Both the position numbers and the translations under genes were made by a program. This document shows, one piece after another, positions 1 through 10,800 of a stretch of DNA of 64,000 nt. Location: the NCBI RefSeq assembly GCF_014898055.3, contig NW_023601104.1:40984210-41048209 (forward strand). Direction: 5' to 3'. This DNA comes from Talpa occidentalis (Eukaryota > Chordata > Mammalia > Eulipotyphla > Talpidae). The notes beneath the pieces were generated by a model. It saw nothing but the letters and a program-made list of their open reading frames with translations. It was not told the DNA's origin and made no database searches. The number at the start of each line of letters is the position of its first letter. Position 1 is the stretch's first letter.

Positions 1-690
1 GCCAGTCTGTTATCTCATGCCTTCTTCCTGCAGCTTGCAAACTTGATCCTTCGGTAGGCTCTTTGAGATTGTTTTTGCTTCTCACCTCAGGGTTCTTCAC
101 AGTGAACAAGAATCATTGTTCTACTGACTCCAACCTCTTTAGGTGGCAAGGTGGTGGTAGACACTGTTTCAACATAGAAAAAAATGTAGATCATTTTATT
201 GGTGGACTAAGCATAACAACATATCCTTGAATAAGGTCAAGACTGGCTGGGATTTTTCTTTCCTGTAAATGTTCTAAGGAAATGCCCTTGTTATTCAAGG
301 ACCTGCTCTATTTTCACTTTCTCCTTCAGATCCCAGCTTTTGCTTCTCTCCATTATACCTTGTAACAGCTCCACCTTTTAAACTTTGTCCCCTCTGTGAC
401 CAAAACCCCATTTCTTTGTATGATATTGCGATAAAATAAGAAATTTATATTTGGTCTTCACCCCTGGTTTCTGGCACATAGTCCTAAAACCTTTGTGGTT
501 TTATAACGATAAGAGAAAAGCATTAGGAGCTTTTTCATTATCAGATTTGATTTTGTCCCCATTTTCTTAAATAGCTCCAGAGCAATCAAGATGAAAGGAG
601 CATCTTTTGTTATTCATAATAAGCCCCTTTCAGCCGTGGGTAAATTTATGTTAATTAAGTGACTTTGAGAAAGCCCCTAAAGGAGGAACT
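1..690. other. AT-rich intergenic sequence, nothing recognised
   Basis: No coding exon, RNA gene or repeat family was recognised. It lies upstream of ABHD4 on the side where DAD1 sits in human, but no DAD1 exon is visible. Confidence 0.5.
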
Positions 691-1260
691 CTGGTTACCA
701 GGGGAACCAACCACTTTCTTAGAGGATTGGAACTTTCAGGTCAACAACCCTCCCCACCTCCAGGGAAGAGAGGAGCTGGAGATTGAGTTCCACCACCAAT
801 TGTTAAAGCCTCTATTTTTAGAACTCTAACCGGAAGGACCTGGGATTTGGAGAGTTTATGGGTTCCTGGAAGGCTGGCCTACCCAGAGAGAGCAGGAAAG
901 CTCTGTAGCCCTTCCCCCATATCTCACCCTGTGCATCTCTTTCACTGGCTGTTCCTGGTTGCAGCCTCATAATAAACCAGTAATCTAGTAAGTAAATGTT
1001 TTCCTGGGTTCTGTGAGCCACTCTAGCAAATTATCAAGCCTGAGGAGGGTATCACGGGAACTTCCAATGTATAGTCAGGAGGTCAGAAACACAGGTGACC
1101 AGATGGAGCGATGGACATCTGAAGTGTAGGGAGAGGACAGTTTTATGGACTTGCCCTGTAGGTTTCGCGCTAGTCCAGGGCTCTTAGAGTGAGAGCTGAG
1201 TTAAACTGTAGGATACCCAGTGGGTCTCGCCAAGAACTGAAAAATTGCTGAGGTAGAAAA
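690..1260 (+). repeat. Ancient interspersed repeat, family not assigned
   Basis: The stretch around 960-1060 (AATAAACCAGTAATCTAGTA, then a TTCTGTGAGCCACTCTAGCA segment) matches a dispersed mammalian repeat I have seen in many loci but cannot name with confidence. The short ORF on the opposite strand at 818-1021 is a by-product of this repeat, not a gene. Confidence 0.45.
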
Positions 1261-1384
1261 ACTACACATTTGGTATAAGAAGTACTAGAGTACAGAAAAA
1301 AAATCATTTTTTTCTTTTACCTTATTTCCCGAGAAAACATTAAGTAGGTTATGATTTTCAATAGAAAAATTGTTACAGGACAGG

Positions 1385-2031
1385 GTGAGGCGCACCCCAG
1401 AACCCCCAAACCTGCCCACTCTAAATTGGTTCTGCCATCCACCACATCAAGACAAAACACACTCTAGTGTGCAAGACCTTTAATGGAAAGGAACTTTAAT
1501 ACAATTAGTAAGCAACACTTGATCTTAGCCAAAAGGCCGAGAAGCAACACAATTAGTGTGCAACAAAGAGAAGGGAAAGAAATATAGCTTTCAAATCAAG
1601 CACCAGAAGTTCCCCATCCCCTCGTGGGTAAATGTCCAGCCAAACAGGGTTGGCCCAAAGCAGGGCCACTGAGGCCCAAAAGCCTGACACTAGTCTAAGG
1701 CACATTCCGGCGGGGACTCATAGACAAGCTGCAGAAGGGGCCCAGCACATCTAAGACCAAAGAAGCAAAATCAAGATAAAAGCTGCCATTGTCACCTCCC
1801 CACGGGTCTCTCACCCACATCTGTTTCTCCCAGTCCAGGACCAAGAAGCAAGCACAGTTTCTTTACGTGTTTCTCTGCTCCATGTGCCTCCTCCAGGTCT
1901 CCTCACTCCATCCTTCCTCCTTCCTTCTCCACTCTCCTCTTCAGCTTCTTCTCTCCCTGCTCAGCTCCATCCTCCCTTGAGTGGGATGGGGAACCTGGAA
2001 CCTCCCCTTTCCCTGGGGACCCCCCTGTTAC
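1385..2031 (-). mobile_element. Old ERV LTR-type element, copy 1
   Basis: This region aligns by eye with 49930-50749. Shared blocks include CCCATCCCCTC.TGGGTAAATG (about 1613-1632 and 50110-50129), GTCTAAGGCAC, and AAATCAAGATAA followed by GCTGCC. The orientation is inferred from copy 2, which begins TGTTAGGGG on the - strand. This copy carries a U2 snRNA fragment at 1518-1548 that copy 2 lacks. No viral reading frame is visible. Confidence 0.5.
1501..1565 (-). pseudogene. 3'-truncated U2 snRNA retropseudogene (U2 nt 1-31) with target duplications
   Basis: The complement of 1518-1548 reads as U2 snRNA nucleotides 1-31: nt 4-31 match exactly (GCTTCTCGGCCTTTTGGCTA and on to CAAG) and nt 1-3 are diverged. 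It is flanked by 17-bp direct repeats at 1501-1517 and 1549-1565 that differ at 2 positions (ACAATTAGTAAGCAACA and ACAATTAGTGTGCAACA). There is no A-tail, and the rest of U2 is missing. The homologous LTR at 50 kb has the uninterrupted site. It cannot encode a functional U2. Confidence 0.9.
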
Positions 2032-2790
2032 ATAAACAAATTGCCAACAACACAAAGACATGTTTCCAAAGTATTAAGTTCCTGATCTAAATTCAAGTAA
2101 AGCACCAATTTCTTCAATGAGTTCATATCTCTTCAACCTAAAATAATACTCAGAACAGAATAACTTTGCAGACTCCTTTGTCTGGTGTCCTTACCTCCTA
2201 GTTCTGGGGAGTCCCACTAAGAAAACCCTTCAGTCTGGCTCCCTACCTGGCATCCAAGAGAGAAGCTACCATATCGTCCTTTCCAAAGGCAGAACAACCT
2301 CAACAAGAACTGGGGGTGAGGGGTGAGGTCATCAGTGCTTGAGCAACATTGTCTAGCAGAATTTTCTGTGATGACAAATATGACTCTGGGCTGATGAGTG
2401 TGGTAGCCGCTAGACACCTGTGGTTCCTAAGCACACATGCAGTGTAACTAATATGACTCAGCAACTTTTATTTGATTTTTATTAATTTAAATCTAAGTAG
2501 CCAGATGTGGCTAGTGGTTATAACCATGTTGTATAGAACAACTTTAGAGCTATTCCGCCCAGTTTTTAGGTTTAACCAAAGGGTCACAGCTTGTTCATAG
2601 TTCATTCAAAAGGCAATGGTACTTATTTGAAACCAATGATCTATCTCTGCCAGATCTAAACTATCAGTTTATCACTTCTACTCATTTTTGGAGTATTTAA
2701 TAATTTACAGGCACAGGACAAGGGTTTGTCAAAATTAGTTTCTATCCATAAAGATCATATTCATATTTAATTGTAGATAAAATCACACAT
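2031..2790. other. Intergenic sequence, nothing recognised
   Basis: No convincing gene, exon or named repeat was seen. Short ORFs here have no domain character. Confidence 0.4.
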
Positions 2791-2796
2791 GTTGGG

Positions 2797-3062
2797 GGGC
2801 CTCCCTGATGACACAAGGGGTTAAGCACAGCACTATGAAGCAACCCGCAGCCTCTGCAGCACCAGTTCGATCCCCGGCCAGCCAGGGAGCACAGCAGACC
2901 TCTCCTGTCTCGTTCACTACTTCCCTAGGCAGTGTGTTTCAGTCAGTCTGCCTGTTCTGTTCCCCACTCTCTCTGGTGAATCCTCACGCCCACCCCCCCT
3001 CCCCGCACCTCTGGCCTGTACCCCCAGTTTTTGTATGCATAAACAAAATAAATCTTTTTTAA
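2797..3062 (+). mobile_element. tRNA-derived SINE, type II (family description here)
   Basis: The family has a tRNA-like head with Pol III A-box (TGGTGGCGCA...GG) and B-box (GGTTCGATCCC-like) signals, then an unrelated body of about 170 nt. The tail combines AATAAA repeats with TCTTT, the layout of 'T+' SINEs. Type II bodies end CACCTCTGGCCTGTACCCCAG; type I bodies end CGCTTCTGACTGTACCCAGT. This copy is flanked by 17-bp duplications AAAATCACACATGTTGG at 2779-2795 and 3063-3079. The ORF at 2808-3062 is just the SINE read through. Confidence 0.93.
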
Positions 3063-3079
3063 AAAATCACACATGTTGG

Positions 3080-4040
3080 AGATACAAGAAGGATATGTTC
3101 TTTCATAATTATATATAGTGTATCTTGTCTTACATTTTCTCCCTGAGTCCTGCAGGAAGTTGGGAGAAAAACATATGGCAAACCCCTCTACACTAGCAAT
3201 TTTCCCACCTATCCTCTTCCTCTACCACCCTTCAGGTTTTACCCTAACCAAGAGAATGACCTGGAATCTGACAGCACCAGGGACTGTCAGGCTGTTTACC
3301 AGTTTAGGTAAATTCTGGAGCCAGCTTCAAGGTTTGGTTCCTCTACTGAGCATATCAGAAGTGTGTGCAGGACCTCTGAGCTAAACCAGTGACCATAAAC
3401 CCCCAGGCCCCATCCATTCCAGCTACCTAAAGCAGATGTTACCTTGGGTCAGAAGGTTAGTTCTTCAACTGCTTTTCCTAACAGGAGTGGAGGCAGGGAT
3501 CCTCCAAACTGAGGAAAGGCCTGGGGTTGTCACATCTTCCCTGGGAACTCGGTGGGGAAATCTCCAAGGCAGAGCAATTGCATCTTGGCATGTGTCACAC
3601 GGGTTTAGTGTTGCGAGAGAAAATACAGGATGCCCAGTGATGCATCGAATGTTGCAGGAGACATACTAATTCTTTAAAAGTATTTTTGTTTACCTGAAAT
3701 TCAATCTTAATTAGGTATCCTGCTTTTTATTTGCGAAGCCTGGCTGTCTACTTGGGGTCCAAACCCCCACCCCAGGTCCTTGGTAGGAGCATTCAGCCAG
3801 TGGGGTGGTCTCCTCAAACATCTTAAGCATCTGATTAGAAGCAACACCAAGGGGAGAACTCCAGCGGGCAGGGAGTTACGACAGAGAAGCCAGCCCAACG
3901 GCTGTGTGTCTGGACTCAGGGTACTCCCGCCCTTTTCATTACGCGAGAGACAGCAGGGCTGAGGGAACTCTGGCGAGGGAGTCGGCAGTTTTCAGGACTG
4001 CTCCCTCAGGGTCCCACAATTGCGGGACCACGATCGCTGA
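3080..4040. other. Upstream flank of ABHD4, no gene recognised
   Basis: Several short overlapping ORFs (3118-3384, 3436-3669 and 3780-4134) show no family features. GC content rises towards the promoter. Confidence 0.4.
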
Positions 4041-4850
4041 GCTGTTCTGTGAGATCCCGGTGGCAAATGGACACTTGTCAGCAGCTGCTCCCAGGCTCAC
4101 CCCCACCACCCCCGCCGGCGCCCCGCACCCTTGAGGGCGTCCCCGCGCCCCGCCCCACCTCTCCGCTGGGCGGCCGCGCTAGCCACGCCCCACTTTGTTA
4201 TCCGACCCTTTTCTGGGTCAGCTGGTTCTGGCGTCAGGCGGAGGGATGGGCTGGCTCAGCTCGACCCGGCAGGGCTTGTTTACTATGGCTGATGATCTGG
4301 AGCAGCAGTGAGTTAACCCCGACTCTTTCTCTCCTCTCCCTCTCACTGGGCCCTGGTCCTGTCTGTGGCTGAGAAAGTTTTAGACACATTCCTGCTTTTC
4401 CCTTTCCAGGTCGGCTTCAGGAAGGGTCGAGGGTTGCGTTTGCTTGCTTTGCTTTTGCTCAGACGAGACGGCGGCGCAGCCTGGGGCGCGATAGGCTTGC
4501 CGGCAGCCCCGTGGTTCTGATTTTCCACTTCGGTCTTGGCGAACGCTCCTCGTTTTCCTGTAGTCACTGCACTCGGGTTAGATGTAATGGTAATGACGGC
4601 GATCCCCCCAAACAAGCTTGGGGGGCGCGGGCGCGGGGGTGGAGACCAGATCTGCTGGTCTAGGTTTGCTCCTGGACGGTATTCGGCCTGGGAAAAGCCT
4701 CCCTTAGTCAGGCCGGGAGAGAAATGGGGGGAAACAAGGGCTCCGCAGCGCTGGGGGTGGTCTGAAGTAGTGGGCTTGAGAGTTTCTTTAGCTCTAGCCC
4801 ACTGAGAAACTAAGCCGCTTGCGATCCTAGTTGACAACGTTCTTAATCTT
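4040..4850 (+). promoter_or_regulatory. ABHD4: CpG-rich ABHD4 promoter and first exon
   Basis: CpG density is far above the rest of the window, especially at 4110-4200 and 4460-4640. It includes GC/CACCC-type boxes (GCGCCCCGCCCCACC near 4147, CCACGCCCC near 4184) and a NotI-type GCGGCCGC. No TATA box stands before the start codon, as expected of a broadly expressed CpG-island promoter. The exact transcription start cannot be read from sequence. Confidence 0.65.
4285..4307 (+). CDS. ABHD4: ABHD4 coding exon 1
   Basis: Encodes MADDLEQ plus the first two bases of the next Gln codon. The donor GTGAGT starts at 4308. The 5' untranslated part extends upstream into the CpG-rich region. Confidence 0.93.
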
Positions 4851-7800
4851 CATGGCTGTATCCTCAATGCTACAGTCACAGAACTTTCGGAATTTGTTAC
4901 CACCGGTCTCCAGGGCTTCAGATTTGGGATGCCACCTGTAGGTGGTGTGACTGGCAGTTTGCATTCTGATAGAAGCAAGGAAAAGTTGCTGGGAGAAGAA
5001 TGACTCAGCTCCCAGACAAGCTTTGGTGTCATCAGAACAGGGCCTTTCCAGGACCAGAGTGCCTCCTTCAGAGCTGCAAAACCGGCAGCTTGCAAAACTA
5101 ATTATCTTTATGACAAGAATAGCTTCCTGCGCCTGAAAGAACTGCCCTGAAGAACGTTACTTTCTAAGATTATTTTTCAAGAGGAAATTTATAATAACTT
5201 GAATGACTTAGGGAAAAATAGAATATTGGAACTTGTACAGATTCAGGCAGTTCATTCCTTTTACAAATGAAGTAGTCAGTTCCCCTAGAAGTTAGAGGAC
5301 TGGGCCGAGATGACAGAGGCCCAGGCTTCTGACCCTTTTTGCCCCTATCAGGATAAAAGTGCTCTGCAGAAAACAGACCACCTTGGCCAGGCTAAGTTAA
5401 TGGCTAAGTGGCTTCTCTGCTTCTTGCCTCAATTTCCTACCCCAGTTCTCACCTTCCCAATAGTACTGAACAGTGTGCCAGGCACTATTTCCAGTGTTTT
5501 GCCTGAACAGGTTTGGTAAAGAGAGGCAAAATAAATAAAGCTGTCTCTGAGGAATAACTTGCTGGGCAAGCCCATGGTGCTATTTCAGGGGCCCTTTCTC
5601 CTGTGTGCTTTGGGCAGGTACAAGGCAATGTGGGGTTCGGATGTCATGGTCCTGACATGCCACAGTCTCTACAACGTGGACAGAAAGTTTGTCTCTTATA
5701 ACTAACAAAATTCTGTGGTCTTGGTGCCCATACTTCAAGGCTCTAAGGAATTCCAGTTGAGTATTAAAAGGGTTCAGAGTCTCCATAGGCTTGAATTAAG
5801 CCTGACATCGCTCACCTGGCTAAAGTCATTGATGCACTGCTCTCAGCTGCAACCTCAGATTTACTTTCAAACCTCAGACAGGCATTGAGAGTTGCTAATT
5901 GCAACATACTTGGACTCTAGACAGCTTATAATTTCGCTAGGGAAAAGGGACATTTATTGGGAGTTGATCTTATACTAGGCATAATTTTATGTGTTTTGGA
6001 TGCATTAGCTCATTAAATCTTGTTAACAGCCCTATGATATAGACACTGTTATTAAAAGGTAAGGAAGACAAGGAAGGCTAGGTAATGTGCCCAAAGTTAC
6101 ATTGGTGCTAAGTGGCAGTGCCAGGATTAGAACTCTGACCTTCTGACTTTAGGTCACACTTTTCAGAAAAGGGAGACAAATATGGAAATGTGGTTATATA
6201 CTATGTATTCTTATAGGACCTTGAAAAGCTGAGGTTGGAACATCTAGGAAGATGAAGAAATCTGGATTTGAGATCCAGGTCCGAGTTGCAGTTCTTTTTC
6301 TAACTAGCTGTCTAACCTCATTGGGCATCAGTGTGCTCAGCTGTAAAATAAAGAGGCTGAACTAGATGATTTCTAAGGAACTATCCTAATCTAAATTCTG
6401 TGCTTCAAATGATATATCAGGATAACCAGTGTGTGCCAAAGGGGTTGGGTCCGCTTGTTCACCCATAGAATGCTCCTGCTTGACTATGCCAGTGTTGACA
6501 GTCCCTTCCAGTAACCCTCTTCACCCAGATAGACTTCAAGAAAAGAGAAATACTATATGGGGTGGGAAAGGAATGAGAAAAACTCATTCATAGATCTCTT
6601 ACCAAGTCCTTTACTATCTGGATGCCTTAAGGCAGGTTATGTAACAGGCCACAGCAATTCAACTCATAAATGACAATACTATGACTCAGGTTTTGTTTTG
6701 CTTTATTCCAAAGCTGGTGCTTTCAAACTCTACTCTGCAAGGACTTCGTCTCTTGAATATGAAGGGGAAAGAAAGCAGGATAACTTATCTGTTTTACTGC
6801 CTGCCCCCAGAAGGGAGGACATACATGAGCTTTCTATTCACTTTATAATCTGGAAAGCAAGAGCAGAGGAGCCCATCTTCTGTTAGTGAATCACAGGAGG
6901 ACTTGAACCCAGATCTCCCCACTCCTGCTCCTTGCCTGTCCTGTGTGGTTTGAGGCTGAATTCATTGATTCCCTGGGACTCCAGCTGGGCACTGGCACAG
7001 TGCTCTGTATTTCCAGGGACTGGGAAGAGAACGCACACAAACCCCAGAGTCCTGCCAGAAGGGCAGGTGGCATAGGAATTTGTCTGTTTTACCCTAAAAG
7101 AACAGCCAGTCCTGGGGATGGCAAAAGGTAGCTGAAACATTAGTTGAGAGTTAGCTTTTTCCCCTCCTCTTGATGTCCTTGAACATTATGATAACTAGCA
7201 GCAAAGGGGAGTGGGAAAGCTCCAAAAAGATAATGAATGTGAAAGAGCCTTGTGAACTGTAAATGCAGTACCCGTGGTGGTGTTCTGAGCATCTGTTGAA
7301 ACAAAGGGCATTTTGTTGTTAACAGCCATATTCCAGAAAAGAGTAACAGTGTCATGCAGAATAGCGGAGGACTCGCTGACTACGAGGGTCCCCTGAGCAC
7401 CCTGCACTGATAACGCTTTTGTAACTGTGTGCGAGACCGAGAGTGTCAGTGTGTCCCTTGTTGCCAATGATTGTCTCCTCTCTGTCCCAGGCCTCAAGGC
7501 TGGCTGAGTAGCTGGCTGCCAGCTTGGCGCCCTACTTCCATGTCTCATCTGAAGAATGTGGAGTCCAGGATCCTCCAGTGTAAGTGGAAGGGACAGCGTG
7601 TCCACCTCCCATAAAAGGCCCATGGAGGACGCAGGATCTTCCCAGAGTCCGGTACACTGAGTCCACCTATTCCTGATTAACAGTGCTCGGGGTGGCAGCT
7701 AGAGACGTCAGTGATTTAGGAAAGAGATTTGCCCTGAGGACACCATGTTCTGTGATAGTGAGTCCTCAGTGTCTTCCTCCTTGTGTACCATGTCAGTTCC

Positions 7801-10800
7801 TTCCAGATCCTATAACTTCACCACAGCCTCTGTGCTGAGAACTATCCACACATAACACACAAAAATACTTCTCCCCCTGTTCCTCTCCCTCTTTTCTTCC
7901 ACACACACAAGATTTGCCACCTTCCTACTCAAGGACCAGCAGTCCCAGATTCCTCATATTACTATTCCTTATGCTACCCGGTTAGGCCCCACCGTTACCT
8001 GGTTACCCCAGTACTGTGGGATCCCATAGATAGGCTCTCATGGACAGTTATGTTGAGATAGGGCGTCCCCAAGCAGCAGCGGCCATGGGCTCCACCACCA
8101 CCCTTGGGCCACGTCTCCCTGTGTTTTCCATATGATCTTCCCTCCCCTGTGTCCACTGCCCCAGCCATGGCTACCCTCTCTCTATGGGCCTGAGTCAGTG
8201 CAGCCGCAGAACAGCACAGCTTTCAAGCCTCTGTCCAGCGTCCAGGCAACTTTCCCCAGGCAGCATCTTCCTTCTTGTCCACCATGTCAGTTCCTTCCAG
8301 ATCCCGAAACTTTGAGAAACTGCTTTCATGCCCAAAGAGCAAGCACTGCCCACCTCACTGTGTCTCTAAAACATTCCTGAGGGCCCAGAGGGGGCCAAGG
8401 ATGAGTCTGTGGCTTCAATAGAGATATGGCAGGAAATCATGGGAATCCCCAGTATGAACATGGCTCAGTCCACAACCATCACCCCTCCACCTGTCTTGAC
8501 TTGAGGCAGAAACTACCTTCCCAGCAAGGAGAATTATGTCCATCTGTCAAGCCCCAAGCACATATAGGTATAAGAGCTGTGGACATGGGTGCTCTGGGGT
8601 CACTGCCAGCCTGAGGGAACCCAGCAAACAGCGTCAAGGAATAAGATGGCCCTAATTACCTCCAGTCTAGATAGTTTACAGGTTGAATCCTTAGGTGGTA
8701 TGGTCAGAGGGTTGTGAAAGGGAAGAGGTGAGGGAGGTCAGGAAGGGTTTGGGAATGAGAGTGAGCTGAAGAATCCAAGCCAAATGGTGACACTGTCAGA
8801 AAGCAGTCTTAATTGATCTGCCACGGTATTCCCCTTTTTCTAGGTCTCCAGAACAAGTTTCTGGCCCGATATGTGTCCCTCCCAAACCAGAACAAGATCT
8901 GGACGGTGACCATGAGCCCCGAGCTAAGGGACCGTACCCCCCTGGTGATGGTGCATGGCTTCGGGGGTGGCGTGGGCCTCTGGATCCTCAACATGGATTC
9001 ACTGAGCGCCCGCCGCACACTGCACACCTTCGATCTGCTTGGCTTTGGGCGCAGCTCAAGGCCAACATTCCCGAGGGACCCAGAGGGGGCTGAGGATGAG
9101 TTTGTGACCTCAATAGAGACATGGCGTGAGACCATGGGCATCCCAAGTATGATCCTCCTGGGGCACAGTTTGGGAGGATTCCTGGCAACTTCTTACTCCA
9201 TCAAGTACCCTGAAAGGTAAGAAGGTGCCACTGTCTTGATTTTGCCCTAATTCCTTGTCTTGCTGGGATCATTCCAGTTATTTATTTCTGATAGTTCTTT
9301 CTAAATGATTTAAAGGCTACGGTCCTCCATGCAAATACAATTTATATTATCTTTTTTCCTCCTTTAGAGTTAAGCACCTCATCCTGGTGGACCCGTGGGG
9401 CTTCCCCCTCCGACCCACTGACCCCAGTGAGATCCGTGCACCCCCAACCTGGGTCAAGGCTGTGGCCTCTGTATTAGGGCGTTCCAATCCACTGGCTGTT
9501 CTTCGAGTAGCTGGACCCTGGGGTGAGTAACCTGCAGATGAACAAATGATCTCTTAAGCCAAGGCTGTCCCATTCTAGAAGCACCCCTGCATCTGGACTC
9601 CCTCCAGCCCCGGATGTTCATGAGAAATGGGAAAGGACCTAGTGTTATTTAATCTGGACCAGACTTCCTTGTCTGCTTCAGAAGGTTCTTTGTTTCCTTC
9701 GTCTGCAGGGAGAAAGCTTTCCTATACAAGGGACAGCTGGAGCAGAACTACTATGCTGTGCCTTGGCTAGACCCCCAGAGAGAGAGAAGGGAGCCTTGAG
9801 TGATTCTTTCCCTGTTGAATTCTTATGCTGCATGTGTGAGTTTATGGCGACCTGTTGGTGACTCAGTATGGCCACCACCGCTAGATCTCATCTGCAGCTC
9901 ACCCAGCACCTGCCAGAGAAATGGCAGAACCAGAGCCTCCAACAGAACCCACTGTGGCAGGCAGCACCATCTGAGCCATGCCTTTTTCAGTCCTTATCTG
10001 TACCACATCCTCACCACTTAGTAGCTGTCAGGAAATTCTGTGGGTGCAGGGAGGGAAGGAGGCTGAGGGAAGCCAGCCAGAATAGCAGCAGGTCCCAGCT
10101 TTCTGACCTCACGCTACCAGTACCCTTTCTTTGTGTGTGTATGTGGCGGGGGGCGGGGTGGGGGACGTTTCACTCTAATGAAGTGAAAAGCAGATCCCCT
10201 TTATGGAAAAGATTTGTGACTCCCTATCTTGTACTGGTGCTCACTAGCCAATTATTATATGTTAATTGCTAAATAAGAATTGTCTCTCCGGGTCTTAGAG
10301 AGAAACCAAATGTCTCTGGATAAAAGAGAAAAATGAGCATTTGAATAGAAGATAGAAGTTTGGGGAGAAAGGACGGATGGCCAGATACAGGAACTGAAGA
10401 GCAGAGGGCTGACCTTCCAGTTCCCAGCACTGTGGACTCAGCAGACTCCTTTTCCAGGGAGAAACCCTGCTCTAACCAACCTCCCTTTTTTCTGGACTTG
10501 GTGTCTGGCCAGGCCCGCATAGGCATTGTAGCCAATGTAGTCGGGGCTTTGGCTGGCAGCCATGGAGGAGGGGATCCTGGCTCTGCCTCCTCAGCCAGGT
10601 CTCGCCTGCCTCGCACCCCTTGCTTCTCACACACAGAGATGAGATCAGAAGAGGGAGAGAGACATAGAAGTTGACCTTTAGGCTCAACTTTTATGGTCTG
10701 TTTTGGGCACCCTACTGCTTGTGTGTGTGCCATAAAGGAAGGTGAAGAGAACAGATGGCATTGAAACTGCCCTGAGTCTGAGATGCCAGTGTCACGCTGC

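Noticed and set aside
4343..4837. 164-aa antisense ORF over the ABHD4 promoter
   Set aside because: Lies in a CpG-rich region where long chance ORFs are expected; low-complexity composition, no start context or family features.
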